Below, one piece after another: positions 42,934 to 53,254 of a stretch of DNA of 64,000 nucleotides. The notes below the pieces were generated by a model. That model did no database searches, was not told where the DNA came from, and saw only the letters and a program-made list of their open reading frames with translations. A program made the translations under genes and the position numbers. The stretch is from positions 607,484 to 671,483 of the forward strand of contig NC_018244.1 of assembly GCF_000227135.1 (NCBI RefSeq). The letters are read 5' to 3'. Position 1 is the stretch's first letter. The number at the start of each line of letters is the position of its first letter. Origin of the DNA: Leishmania donovani. Lineage: Eukaryota > Euglenozoa > Kinetoplastea > Trypanosomatida > Trypanosomatidae.

Positions 42934-43653
42934 ATGCAGAGCAAGCAGCACGACATAACCGAACACCATGCGGAGACACTACGGCGAAAGGAAGATGTCT
43001 TTGCTAGACTCTCGCGACGGCGCCCGACATCACTGAGCTCGCCCGCGTTTGAGGCTGTAGTGACACGTCTACAAGACGAGGAGGCTCAGTGCACCTTTCT
43101 GCCTCGCGTGAACCACACGTACGATGCCGCACTGATGCGCTGGGCCGCCGACTCGGACGTCTTCACTCGTCTCTCTGGTCACGCGAAGTGTCAGCGGCAG
43201 CAGCGGGAAAATGCGGCAGAGCTGAAGCGGAGGGCCGACGCCGCAGAAGTGGACGAGTGGCACGCCAAGTTTCGAACAATGCCTTTCCCGAGACACCTGT
43301 ACGCCCACGCTCGCTCCCATAATCGTCACACCACGGCCTCGGCTACGGACCGCATCGCAGCGCATGGTGTTTCGCTACAGGCATCCACGGCAAAGAAGGG
43401 CACGCACATCATCTCCGCATTGCACAGTGGCAGACGACTTGCAGACGGTGCAGGCGCATGCAGAAGGACACTCTCGGAGGACTGCATTCCGCCCGCCGCA
43501 TGCCAAGGGACGGCTCCTCTGACTCTCGCGCGGGCGGAAGTGTGGCTTTCCCGCATGCGCACCGCCCATCTGTCACATGCGCATCCCCGCAGTGTGCAAG
43601 AGGCGCGGCGTGAACACAGCGAGGCTGTGTGCGAGTGGCCGAAGGAGTCCTAG
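42934..43653 (+). CDS. Hypothetical protein with repeated DVFxRLS motif (239 aa)
   Basis: ATG 42934. Two related short segments frame the first 100 residues: EDVFARLSRRR (about residue 21) and SDVFTRLSGHAK (about residue 76), with CTFLPRVN between them (about residue 53). Alternating F-x-RL and TF-x-P-x-(I/V)N motifs recall a family of kinetoplastid proteins of unknown function that I know only by pattern, so this link is tentative. The remaining sequence is Arg/His/Ala-rich with no membrane segment. Coding confidence is moderate. The C-terminal half (about residues 140-239) is less convincing in composition than the first half. Confidence 0.65.
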   Translation: MQSKQHDITEHHAETLRRKEDVFARLSRRRPTSLSSPAFEAVVTRLQDEEAQCTFLPRVNHTYDAALMRWAADSDVFTRLSGHAKCQRQQRENAAELKRRADAAEVDEWHAKFRTMPFPRHLYAHARSHNRHTTASATDRIAAHGVSLQASTAKKGTHIISALHSGRRLADGAGACRRTLSEDCIPPAACQGTAPLTLARAEVWLSRMRTAHLSHAHPRSVQEARREHSEAVCEWPKES

Positions 43654-45043
43654 CGTCTTCTCTCCCTCTTCATCTTTGACTGTGCTTAACCGCTGCTACG
43701 AGAGGGCTTCAGTGCTCGATGCGGCGCATGCCACGGGCACGTGCAGCGGTGTAACAGATACCCACTAGACAGTAATCTAGACTGCTGTGTGCTTCTCTTC
43801 TTGTTGCGTGATTCGGGTGGCAAACCCTTTGCTGCGGCGGTGCCGCTCATCGGCGCACACATTCCCACGGGCGCGGAAAGCGGAGCGAACAGCTGTCTAC
43901 GGCTGACGACAACTGGTGTCTCTGCTCTCCGTGCACGAAAAGAGTCCCAGACAAAACGAGGCAAAGAAAATACGTAGGCCATCATGTGTGCTGCTATGCA
44001 GCCTTCGTGGACTATCCGCTTGAAACATCGCCCTACTGCGCATCTCATCCATGCCTTGTTGTTCCAACTTCGCGCCTGTGTCGTGGCTCGTTTTTTTTTT
44101 TTGCATCTTGCCCCCCCCCCCCATGACGATGCAGGGTCATCTCACCGCGGTATCAGTGCCACCGTACCCACTCTTTGTGTGAATGCCAAGAGCCTGCACC
44201 GCCTGCCCTCGGGTACGGTTGCGGACTCTTGGTGCTGCCGGACAGGTCTGGGCTGCTGCGGTGCCGAAGGGACGTGCGGCCATAATGACCACGCTTGTAG
44301 GAGCTCACTAGGCATCATGTCGACGATTCAACAGAGCTACGCATCCACCTCCTTTATGCCTTTGCTGCATTGCGCGGATGCTGAGCGTCATTCTGGACCG
44401 ATCCTTCGCTGTACGCAGTATAATTGAAGTGGGCTAAGCGACGCCAAACGGTGTTGGCTGACCCTGCTGCTTGACATTGCCGTGAGTGCAACAGAGTCAA
44501 GGTGAGCTGCGGTTGTGTGTGTATGCGCATACTGTCTGACTTGCTCGTGGCGGAAATGTATGCATGTCTGGCAAACGAAGGGGAGCAGATTCCACACGAC
44601 TCCAGCGCTTGCATTCGTCTCCATCTCTCGCCGGTGACGGCCCCCTTCACACGCCATACGGTCACCGCGTTGCTGGCCGCTGAAGTATTTCTGCTCTCTG
44701 CCCCTCCGCGTCTACAGTGGCTATCCCTCTTCCAGCACTTCACCACTACCCTCCTCTCATCCGCCCATATTTCTCCCCCCCCCCCCCCCCNNNNNNNNNN
44801 NNNNNNNNNNNNNNNNNNNNNNNNNNNNNNNNNNNNNNNNNNNNNNNNNNNNNNNNNNNNNNNNNNNNNNNNNNNNNNNNNNNNNNNNNCCCCCCCTCCC
44901 CCCTCCCCCCCTCTCTCCCCCCCCCATTTTTCCCCCCCCCCCCCCACACACACACTCGTTCGAACACGCGCACTTCTACCCGCCGTCAGCAGCAACCAAC
45001 CATTCACCCCCCAGCATTGACGGCTGCGCTGCTTTGAAGACCG
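43654..45043. other. Intergenic region with poly-C tracts and a 99-base gap
   Basis: Poly-T and poly-C runs near 44090-44122 and 44775-44943; gap at 44791-44889. The frame 43984-44427 contains a mildly coding-like piece (GISATVPTLCVNAKSLHRLP) that I do not call. The C-rich tract is the likely trans-splice signal for the transporter at 45044. Confidence 0.55.
44791..44889. other. Assembly gap (99 N) in a poly-C tract
   Basis: Both flanks are runs of C, so the gap marks sequencing failure in a homopolymer. Confidence 0.98.
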
Positions 45044-46591
45044 ATGCTAACCGGATCTGATGTTCTGCAAACGCGAGAGAGGGGGCTTGAAGGCGCCCAG
45101 GAGTCTATGCTGCCCTCATTCCCTTCGATTCAGGATGCAAAGAAGTTCGGCGGCAGCCATCTACCAGACTCTGTCAGTGTGGCGGAGAACTGCAGAGACG
45201 GCAGCGAGTCGGATGATGTCATCAAAGCAACGCCGTTTCGCTTCGTCATCGTGGCGCTGTTCGCTGCCTTTGGCTTCATCAACCAAGTGCAGTACGTCGC
45301 GTTTGCCTCGATCACTCGCGAGACACAAACTTACTTCGGCGTCAGCGCTCTCGAGGTGAACCTCCTCATCCTTCTTATTCCGATCGTCTACGTGCTTGGT
45401 GTGATACCCGGCTGCTTTGTGTACAATAAGGTAGGTCTGCGCTATGGCATGATCATCGGCGCGGCACTGAACGCCTTCGCTTCGGTACTGAAGCTCGTTG
45501 CCGTCTGGGCCCCCAAGTACCCTCTCCTCGTCGTTGCCCAGGTGTTCGTGGCAGGAGGGCAGATTCTCTTCCTGAGCCTGCCCCCTCTCATCGCCGGCAT
45601 TTGGTTCCCCCCGAATGAGCGAACAGTGGCGACGGCGGTAGCGTCGCTGATGGGGTTTGCCGGCATGGCGGTCGGCATGTTCTACTCACCGAACGTCATC
45701 TTTCTGCCGGACCATAACACTCGGAAGGAGTGGGGGGCGTCGATGGGGTCGCAATTCGGCTTTTCCACGTTGGTGCTGCTCCTCATGCTGGCTCTCGCAA
45801 GCGACAAGCCCAAGCACCGTCCCTCGTTCACGTCCACGGAACACTACAAACTGCCGCTGCTCAAGTTCCTGAAGTCGCAGTTTGAGCACTTAAACTTTGT
45901 GCTCCTGACGGTTGCCTTCGGTCTGATTACAGGCTTCTTCACGGCCGTCGCCGGGATACTGGCGCAGCTCTTAGAACCCTTCGGCATTAGCGAGACCAAG
46001 TCAGGCATTCTCGCCTTCTCTGGGATTCTAGGTGGCGCCGCGAACTGCGCACTCGTAGGCACCTTTGTGGATCGAACGCATTACTACAAATGCACAGCGC
46101 TGACACTCGCGGCAATCTCGACAGCGCTGTTACTCGTGGTAGTTATCGTCGCCAAGGCGCCGACCAATTTGGGCGCGGTGACGCTTGCCTTCTACATCTT
46201 AGTCCCGTTTCTCGCGTTTTTGGTGCTGCCGATTGTGCCAGTGGTGATGGAGCTGGCGGTGGAGCTAACATACCCCTGCCCTGAGACCGTATCATCTACC
46301 ATCGTTCTCGCTTCGATGTGCTTCGTGTCTTTTGCGGGCATGGTTGTCTTTTCTCTTATTCTCGGAGACAAGCCAACTATGGACAGTAGCCTCTACGTTC
46401 TCCTCATCACCCTTCTCGTGTCCGCAGTGAGCCTCGGGATGCTGTTCTTTGTAAAGGAGCAGCTGCGCCGGAAGGCCCAGGACAAAATCCTTTGCGAGAC
46501 CGGGAACGGGAGCGCTTCTCAGGCCGTCAAGCGCCCGACTGCAGAAACGGATGTGCCCGCAGCTGATGCGCGAGCGCAAAGTCCATTATAG
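45044..46591 (+). CDS. FLVCRb: FLVCR-family major-facilitator transporter, probable haem transporter (515 aa)
   Basis: Twelve hydrophobic segments follow a 65-residue soluble N-terminus. FLVCR family marks are visible: QVQYVAFASITRET after TM1; NKVGLRYGMIIGAALNA in the TM2-TM3 loop; LPPLIAGIWFPPNERTVATA in TM4-TM5; and ELTYPCPETVSST near TM11. Metazoan FLVCR proteins move haem or choline. To my recollection the Leishmania homologue in this chromosomal position was described as a plasma-membrane haem importer (FLVCRb), which matters because these parasites depend on external haem or porphyrin. ATG 45044 follows a poly-C/pyrimidine tract. The ferrochelatase gene lies 11 kb downstream. The exact substrate is inferred, not shown. 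Confidence 0.88.
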   Translation: MLTGSDVLQTRERGLEGAQESMLPSFPSIQDAKKFGGSHLPDSVSVAENCRDGSESDDVIKATPFRFVIVALFAAFGFINQVQYVAFASITRETQTYFGVSALEVNLLILLIPIVYVLGVIPGCFVYNKVGLRYGMIIGAALNAFASVLKLVAVWAPKYPLLVVAQVFVAGGQILFLSLPPLIAGIWFPPNERTVATAVASLMGFAGMAVGMFYSPNVIFLPDHNTRKEWGASMGSQFGFSTLVLLLMLALASDKPKHRPSFTSTEHYKLPLLKFLKSQFEHLNFVLLTVAFGLITGFFTAVAGILAQLLEPFGISETKSGILAFSGILGGAANCALVGTFVDRTHYYKCTALTLAAISTALLLVVVIVAKAPTNLGAVTLAFYILVPFLAFLVLPIVPVVMELAVELTYPCPETVSSTIVLASMCFVSFAGMVVFSLILGDKPTMDSSLYVLLITLLVSAVSLGMLFFVKEQLRRKAQDKILCETGNGSASQAVKRPTAETDVPAADARAQSPL

Positions 46592-46827
46592 AGCGCTTCT
46601 CGTGCCATCGCTCACGGCGTTCATGAGCTCAGGAGACCACAGGTGACTTGAGCGACACTGTTGCTTCTCTCTTTCCAGCTTGCTGTCGTTTTCGTTCTGC
46701 TTTTCTTTTATTGTGGAGGGACGCGTCGTTCCGTCGGCTTCCCTCCTCCTACGCCTCTGAGCGCCTGATGCTGCTGCCTCCCCATTTGCCTGCGTTGTCA
46801 AACTTTGCTCGCTTGTTCTCCCCCCAT

Positions 46828-47193
46828 GATGACGGCGGGGGCACAGGCATACACACACACACACAGAGAGACCGCTCTCCGCGCGTGGCGTCTGAGGGTC
46901 CCGCACCCAGCTCTCCGTGTGGAAGGCGGCCGAGCAGCCCCCCTCCCCCTGCTGTATCCCTGCCAAATGCCGAACCGCCTGCGGTGCGGACATGGCCAAG
47001 TGCCGACGACGTGTGGGAGGTCTGGGCGCCGTGTGGGAGCGACGTGTGGGGCGGGTGGTGGGTGGGTGGAGCTTGCGGCAGGGGGTCGTGCTCTCCGATG
47101 CCTGAGCCGGCGCATTGCTGGAAGGCGTGCGTCCGGGGCTGCGTCGCACGACGCGATGGGTGGCCTGTGGCAGGGCCGGTGGGGTGCGGCGTT
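46828..47193 (+). mobile_element. Dispersed repeat copy C (SIDER-like), lacking the 3' part
   Basis: Has the gatgacggcg...(CA)n-agagaccg leader of copy B and the 305-bp core (46875-47179), but loses similarity after ggtggggtgcgg near 47190, where copies A and B continue. It lies in the probable 3' UTR of the transporter gene, in the same orientation as A and B. Confidence 0.7.
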
Positions 47194-47649
47194 CAGCTGA
47201 GTTTCGTATTTTTGCTTGCCTGTGTGCTTGTCTCTCTCTTCGTCGTGCGGTATGAGTGGGGCCTCTTCCTCAGGGTGGGGCTCCACCGCTGAAAAGAAGC
47301 GCAGAGAAAAAAATTACGAGTCGTGATGGAAGGCGGAAAAGACCGTCGATAGGCAACAGGAAGAGCGCCTACGGCTCGCAATTCTTGAAGCAGTGCGGAT
47401 GGATTCGAAGGAAATCCATAGAGGACTGCTGCGTGTTCTCTCGCGCATATGCCATCGAAGGCGCTCGCTGCGTACCCGTTGATGCCCGCTCGCGTGCCTC
47501 CGTTGTGAGCGTTCGCGAAGGTCGTGAAGTTCTTAGAAAACCACGTTCCGAGGCATACAGCAACGAATACACCCACCCACATACACGTGCGCACACACAC
47601 GCACACCCATGTACACCCGCTCGCTGTCTCGCTCCATTCATGCGTTGAG

Positions 47650-47723
47650 CTGCTCGCCTCTCTCTGTTCTTCCTTCGTCATCTTCCTGCTTGCTGGGTGA
47701 CGTGTCACCATTGATTCAACAGG
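47650..47723 (+). promoter_or_regulatory. Probable spliced-leader acceptor of the channel gene
   Basis: A long pyrimidine tract (ctctctctgttcttccttcg and onward to about 47695) is followed by the first clear AG at 47722-47723 (caacag). If the spliced leader joins here, ATG 47609 is excluded and the first in-frame ATG becomes 47864. Confidence 0.45.
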
Positions 47724-47863
47724 CGACCACGCGTGCCTCTGATTCTCTACCTCTCGATGTGTCTACCCGTGGGGGGCGATCAAACGCCCACCGCTCTTGC
47801 GCACCTTCTCTTCCCACTTCTTGTCGCCTTGTCGGAGACACCCATCATCATCGGCATTGCCTC

Positions 47864-50800
47864 ATGCAGTACCTTCTCCTGGCGAGCTCCCGCGCCGACA
47901 CCTTTCAGAGTTGGTCACCGACTCAAATCGCGGTCACCCGCAATGACGGAGCTCCTTTTTTCAGTCCAGGGCCCGCAAACGCTCTGCGCCGCGGCTGCTA
48001 TCGATTCGTCGGGAGTCGCCCAGTGCTGATTAGCTGGGTCGTCCTCGTGTGCCTCAGCACTGCGATGGCGCTGGCGATACAGCCACGATACGACTTAGGC
48101 GTTGCCACTTACACTACTCTGTATGCGCTACAGTTAATCTGCCTCGCGTTCTTTTGGGTGCGCATGGTGGCAGAGATCATTGCCTGTGGGCTCCTCGGGG
48201 GCTCACACGGCTTCCTGCGCAGCGTGTGGAACTGGGTCGAGGTCGGGGCAAACGTCTTTGGCCTCCTCCAGGTGATTCCTCCGATGTTCCACATCCGCTG
48301 GATGCGGGCTTTCGCGGCAGCGCGCCCATTGCGCTTCTTTGTTTTTGTGCCGTGGTGGAGGGAGCAGCTGGTCCCTCTTTGCCGCGCCTTTCCGCGGTTG
48401 CTCGACGTGATGATCACCCTGGGCCTGTGCCTCTTGGCCCTGGGGCTCACCGGTGTCATGGGGGTGGGCGGGGAGCTCCACCAGCGCTGCTACATCACAA
48501 ATACCACCGGCTCTAGCCCGTACGAAAACCTGACGCTACCTTTTCTGTTGCGCAACATCTCGGCGGCCTGCGGCGTGGGCTTCTCGTGTCCCACCGTCTC
48601 TGCGGAAGTGACCGTGCAGTGCCTGGCCATAGCGCACGCTCACCGCGATCGCTTCTTCACGTACGACAATGCTGGGGCTGCGCTGCTGCTCATGTTCAAG
48701 GTGGCATCGATGGACATGTGGTTTGAAAACCTGGAAGATATCATGAACGTCAAAGGCGCCAGCGCCGCGCTGTACCTCGTCGTCGTCGCCCTCGTCTCCC
48801 TGTTCCTATTCGTACTCCTCACAAGCGTGGTGCACGGCGCCTACGCGCCGGTCGACACATGGTGCGCGCCCTCCTTTACTGCGAAGGTGGGGCCAGCAGC
48901 ACGGCAGCGGCAGGACTGCGGCGTGCAGACACTACCAGCATGGCCGAAGACGCGACAGCACTGCTCAGCACGACCGACGCACGCGCACCAGCGCACGCAC
49001 TCCATGGATGACGGCAGAGAGGTGGAGGGGGATGTGCGAAGACAAAACCCGCTGAGTGGCGACGGCGGTGGTCAACAGGCACCACTATACGCCTCGCGCA
49101 TTCCCGCAGAGGGCACCCTTGTCGCGCGTGAATTTCCCCGTCACGTGCGCGACTTTGAGCGCGATCTTCACGTGCTGGGGTTTCGGGCAGCGCTGCGTGC
49201 TCTCGAGGCGACCACCACCACCGGCGCTGGTGGCGCACCCCTGCTTCCTCTCATGGCGTCTCTGGTGGACAGCCTCCCATTTGTGATTCTCCTTATGGTG
49301 CTCTCCGTGAGCAGCGTCATGCTGCTCGCAGTGGTATCGACATCCACGCCTGACTCGGCGGCCCGCCTTCTTCACGCGATTTCTGCGTCACTGGCGGTCT
49401 TCTTCATCGTCCCCGCTGTGCTCCGGCTCATGGCGTTCGGATTGGTGCGGGCGTCAGTTGATGTCTGGAACTATGCGGACCTTCTCGCCGCCGTGAGTGG
49501 TGTTTTGGAGCTGACCGCTCCCTCACTCTTTAATTATCGCGTTGTTGGCGCGGTGCGGGTGCTCCGCTGCGTCCGCGTTGCCAAGTACCTCTGTCCTCTT
49601 TACCGGTACGAGTACCGCCTCAAAGGTCTCCTCAGTCTTCTTCTTCTTACATCCGCGACACTTACGCTGTACGCGTTGTTGGGCATGCAACTATTTGCAG
49701 GAACCTACGACGCAGGAGCAGCACCGGCGCCGATCCGAAACGGAGACTTCAACACCGCCTGGACCGCGCTGCTCGCTTGCTTTCGCGCCTTCACAGGTGA
49801 CATGTGGACGCGTTACATGGTCGCGGTGAGCGAGGGCGGCACCATCGCGACTGGATCGCTGTTCTTTCTCTCGCTGCAGCTCTTCTCCCGTATGATGCTT
49901 TTCGCAGTTGGCAGCTCTATTATTATTCTCGGATCACGCGACTCGGCCCGCGACGAGGACGCGCTCTGCAGTAACGCGTTCCCGCCGCTGCTGCTGCTGC
50001 CTCCGCTGAAAAAAGATGATACCACGGCCGCGGGCGCCGCCGTTGACACTCGCAATGGCGCCAGGGACCTCTCGCCGTCACCAGACGCCGGTGCCACAGC
50101 CGATCGGTGGCGACGGCGCCGCCGTCCAGGCCGCCAAGCTGCTGAGCTGGCCACAGAGAAGCGCCTTCGCGTACGCGGGGACGCCTTTCTGTTCGTCGGT
50201 CCTATGAATCCCGTGCGTATCCTGCTGCTGCGCGTGCTTGGATCCCCCTTCTACACACTCATCAGCACACTGTGCGTCGCAATCGGCGTCGTTGCCCTCT
50301 TCTTTGAGCGACGCCACCTCGACGCCGACACCGAACGCACGCTTCACCTCGTCAACATCGTCTGCCTCGTGGTGTTCGTCGTGGAGATGGTTATGAAGTG
50401 GCTTGCCTACGGCGTCGTAACACAAGGTTGGAGCGACGGCGAGGATCACTACCGGGAAGCACGCCCACGGTACATGCCTGCCTACTTTCGGTATCCGCTC
50501 AACTGGGTCGATTTCGCCGCTAACGGTCTCGCCCTTGCCGCCGTTGCCTACCCGCCTCTCCGTGTCGGTCGGGTTATTCGCACTCCCCGTCTCTTCACCA
50601 CACAAGAGCGCCCAAACAAGTCGTTCGTGGAGCTTGTGAAGGTCTTGCGGTGTACGATGAGGGTCGCTCCGCTCATATTTTTTCTCTACGTCGCGTTTGC
50701 AGTGACCGCCATGCAGATGTTTGCCGGCGGACTCTTCCGTTGCAGCGATGCCGCCGTCACTACTTCGGCCGACTGCTTTGGCGACTACAACACCACCGTG

Positions 50801-52600
50801 ATGGGGTACACGGGGCCCACAACTAGTGTGCGGAAGCGGAGGTGGGTGCGGGCGGGTTTCCATTACGACGCTTTTGGGCCCGCGCTCCTCTCGGTATTTG
50901 CCATGACGACGGTGAACCACTGGGGGAATTTCATGGACGATGCCATGGCGATCACGCACACGATGACGACTTACAACCATTCCGGTTACTGTGTCGTTTT
51001 TTTCATTGTCTCGCTACTGCTCATCCGCTTCTTTGCTGTTCGTACAATGGCGGCAGTCTTCATTGCTGAGCTGCGGGGCGTCGTGATGGACTCTCTGGGT
51101 ACGGCACAGCGCACGCCGCATCAGATCCGATTTGTTGTTTCGCGCGAGTGTATTGCCCACCTGACGCAACTGCAGCGTCTCCTTCCGCCGTTACCCACCG
51201 CTGTGAGCCGACTGTGCCACCGCATCCTCTCGGCCCAGCCGGCCCACTGGCCGATCACCGTCTTCGACGCTGTTGTGCAAGGCGTGCTCGTGGTTGTGTG
51301 CGGGTTTGTAGCCGCCACTTGCGCTGGCGAATCGCTGTGGCAGAAACGCATGATTGTGGCGGTGGACTGCGTCGCGGTAGCGCTGTGCGGAGCGGAAGTG
51401 CTGCTGGGGATGTTGGCCTACGGTGTGCGGTACCTGACTCGGGCGTCGTATGCGGCAGATGTGGTGCTTTTCGCTCTCATGGTCGTCGGCGTCGCGTCGC
51501 CATCGCTGCGCTTCGTGACCGTGGTGATCTTCGTGAAGCTGATCAAGGCCGCCAGCACAGGCCTGGCGCTGCTGCCTGCCAAACGCCATATTCGAATGTT
51601 GCTTAGCTCCGGCGCGCTTGCTCTACTCGTCCTCCATGCGTACGCAGTGGTGGGCACGCTACTGCTTGGCGACATCGCCCCTGACGGCGTCTACCTGACC
51701 GAAAAGCGCAACTTCAGCACCGTAATCCGGTCACTGCTGGTGCTGTTGGACTGCAGCACCTTTGACCAATGGCACCTTGTCATGAACGCATGCTTTGACG
51801 GCGCCGCGTGTCACAGCGATGCCTCCGCCACGTGCGGCCACACGTACAGCGCCGTGATCTTTTTTGTCTCATTCATCGTCATCGAGAGCCTCGTTGTCAG
51901 CCAGCTCATGCTGGCGTCGGCCGTCGTCGTCTTCACGGTTCCCCTCTTCACCGACGTTATTCAGCCTTTTGTAGACGTGCGGCGCGCCTGGCAGAGAGGC
52001 GTCGGCGCCGGCGAGCCCACGTGCGACTTTGACACGTTGCTGACTTTACTCCCTCGCTTCCCGGCCTCACTGACGGACGGCATTACCAGTGAGACCTCCA
52101 GCAAGGCCGATCTCATGGCATTTCTCTCCTCGCTGCGCCTTCCTCTCGATGAGCACCTGAGACTGCGGTACGCAGACGTTCTTCGCGGCTTTGCGTACCG
52201 CAAGTACAAGGTCGATCTGGACGACGACCACGCCTGCTCGCCCGCGCGCGATAGACGGATGTACCTCACCGCTGGTGAGTACTATGGTCAACTGCTGGTG
52301 CAACGGTACTGCGACGAGATGTCTCGTCTGACGCACTCCACCGTTGGCGACGCGCGCACGCTTAGCACTGGGCCGCCGGCTGCCACGCCTTCATCTGACG
52401 GCGTTGGAGACCACGACGTGCTCCGCGTCCACGGAGACGACACTCTCGTGCCCAAGGGCGCGCTGCCCATCCCAAGCTCCAACGTCTTTCTCTACACGTT
52501 CCCCGGCGAGAGCAACAAGGACGGTGTCTTCCCCCTCCACATCGTAGAAGAGCAGAGCGGAAAACAGCGAGGGACGGGATGGCGAGGAGGCCCCACGTGA
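47864..52600 (+). CDS. Four-repeat voltage-gated-type cation channel alpha subunit (1578 aa)
   Basis: Four homologous six-TM repeats, as in eukaryotic Ca2+/Na+ channels. Pore loops with the conserved Trp are at residues about 284 (ASMDMW), 646 (FTGDMW), 1018 (TTVNHW) and 1301 (STFDQW). The filter positions two before each Trp read D/D/N/D, against E/E/E/E in animal Ca2+ channels. S4-like segments occur in repeats I (IRWMRAFAAARPLRFF), II (VRVLRCVRVAKYL) and III (VGRVIRTPRL...KVLRCTMR). In repeat IV the S4 is poor in charge (VKLIKAAS...AKRHIR). Long polar loops join I-II and II-III. Start set at ATG 47864 after the splice tract; ATG 47609 is an alternative adding 85 residues. Likely a plasma or flagellar membrane channel. 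Confidence 0.9.
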   Translation: MQYLLLASSRADTFQSWSPTQIAVTRNDGAPFFSPGPANALRRGCYRFVGSRPVLISWVVLVCLSTAMALAIQPRYDLGVATYTTLYALQLICLAFFWVRMVAEIIACGLLGGSHGFLRSVWNWVEVGANVFGLLQVIPPMFHIRWMRAFAAARPLRFFVFVPWWREQLVPLCRAFPRLLDVMITLGLCLLALGLTGVMGVGGELHQRCYITNTTGSSPYENLTLPFLLRNISAACGVGFSCPTVSAEVTVQCLAIAHAHRDRFFTYDNAGAALLLMFKVASMDMWFENLEDIMNVKGASAALYLVVVALVSLFLFVLLTSVVHGAYAPVDTWCAPSFTAKVGPAARQRQDCGVQTLPAWPKTRQHCSARPTHAHQRTHSMDDGREVEGDVRRQNPLSGDGGGQQAPLYASRIPAEGTLVAREFPRHVRDFERDLHVLGFRAALRALEATTTTGAGGAPLLPLMASLVDSLPFVILLMVLSVSSVMLLAVVSTSTPDSAARLLHAISASLAVFFIVPAVLRLMAFGLVRASVDVWNYADLLAAVSGVLELTAPSLFNYRVVGAVRVLRCVRVAKYLCPLYRYEYRLKGLLSLLLLTSATLTLYALLGMQLFAGTYDAGAAPAPIRNGDFNTAWTALLACFRAFTGDMWTRYMVAVSEGGTIATGSLFFLSLQLFSRMMLFAVGSSIIILGSRDSARDEDALCSNAFPPLLLLPPLKKDDTTAAGAAVDTRNGARDLSPSPDAGATADRWRRRRRPGRQAAELATEKRLRVRGDAFLFVGPMNPVRILLLRVLGSPFYTLISTLCVAIGVVALFFERRHLDADTERTLHLVNIVCLVVFVVEMVMKWLAYGVVTQGWSDGEDHYREARPRYMPAYFRYPLNWVDFAANGLALAAVAYPPLRVGRVIRTPRLFTTQERPNKSFVELVKVLRCTMRVAPLIFFLYVAFAVTAMQMFAGGLFRCSDAAVTTSADCFGDYNTTVMGYTGPTTSVRKRRWVRAGFHYDAFGPALLSVFAMTTVNHWGNFMDDAMAITHTMTTYNHSGYCVVFFIVSLLLIRFFAVRTMAAVFIAELRGVVMDSLGTAQRTPHQIRFVVSRECIAHLTQLQRLLPPLPTAVSRLCHRILSAQPAHWPITVFDAVVQGVLVVVCGFVAATCAGESLWQKRMIVAVDCVAVALCGAEVLLGMLAYGVRYLTRASYAADVVLFALMVVGVASPSLRFVTVVIFVKLIKAASTGLALLPAKRHIRMLLSSGALALLVLHAYAVVGTLLLGDIAPDGVYLTEKRNFSTVIRSLLVLLDCSTFDQWHLVMNACFDGAACHSDASATCGHTYSAVIFFVSFIVIESLVVSQLMLASAVVVFTVPLFTDVIQPFVDVRRAWQRGVGAGEPTCDFDTLLTLLPRFPASLTDGITSETSSKADLMAFLSSLRLPLDEHLRLRYADVLRGFAYRKYKVDLDDDHACSPARDRRMYLTAGEYYGQLLVQRYCDEMSRLTHSTVGDARTLSTGPPAATPSSDGVGDHDVLRVHGDDTLVPKGALPIPSSNVFLYTFPGESNKDGVFPLHIVEEQSGKQRGTGWRGGPT

Positions 52601-53254
52601 CGCACTATTCAGATGTAAATGTGTACTTGAGCATCAGCGCACAGGACAGTGTGATCACACTCATAGACAGTTTTGGCCGCGCCCAGCGTGAAGCGACGCC
52701 GATGATAACCTCAGGCAAAACACCTGAGCGTAGTCGAAGCGACTAGGCGCAGCGTGAAAATCGGTGCCGTAGGGAGAAACGGTGGTGCGCCACTCGTCTT
52801 GCGAAAGTCCTGTATTCTGCGTAGCCGGGGGCCCATTGGTGATGCCGCGCGGAGCTGGCGCGCTCGCGGGGACCCGTGGTCGATGACTGGTTCTCCCAAG
52901 GCCGCATGCCCGAGACGCATCGCGCACTTGTTCTCACCTTCATCAGGCGCCCGCCTTCAACTCTGCTCTGCATGTGCCTGTGCCTGCGTGTGCGGGCGCT
53001 CTTGTTCACAGGCGCACCACTGCCAAGTGCAAGCGTCTCCATTCTCTCTTCCTCTCATCCTGCCTTTCTTTCTTTTCCTTGGTGCCGCACTCTTTCCACG
53101 GTGCCACCACGCCCCGTCATGCGCACTGCAGAGTTCTACGACAGACGACGAGCCGGCGGACCACTGTGATGGAAGTGGTGGGGCTGCCTTTGGTGCACAC
53201 ACTCACTAAAACACGGGCCCAAGTGCCACTTGGGCTCCCCATCCCCTCTGCGCA
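52601..53254. other. Intergenic region, no feature seen
   Basis: Pyrimidine-rich near 53040-53100. No coding-like frame. Confidence 0.55.

Larger units (their letters stand above)
46592..47863. other. Intergenic region with dispersed repeat copy C and splice region of the channel gene
   Basis: Holds repeat copy C (46828-47193), a (CA)n-like stretch at about 47567-47605, and the pyrimidine tract ending at 47723. The open frame that begins at ATG 47609 covers this splice tract and is treated as UTR. Confidence 0.55.
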
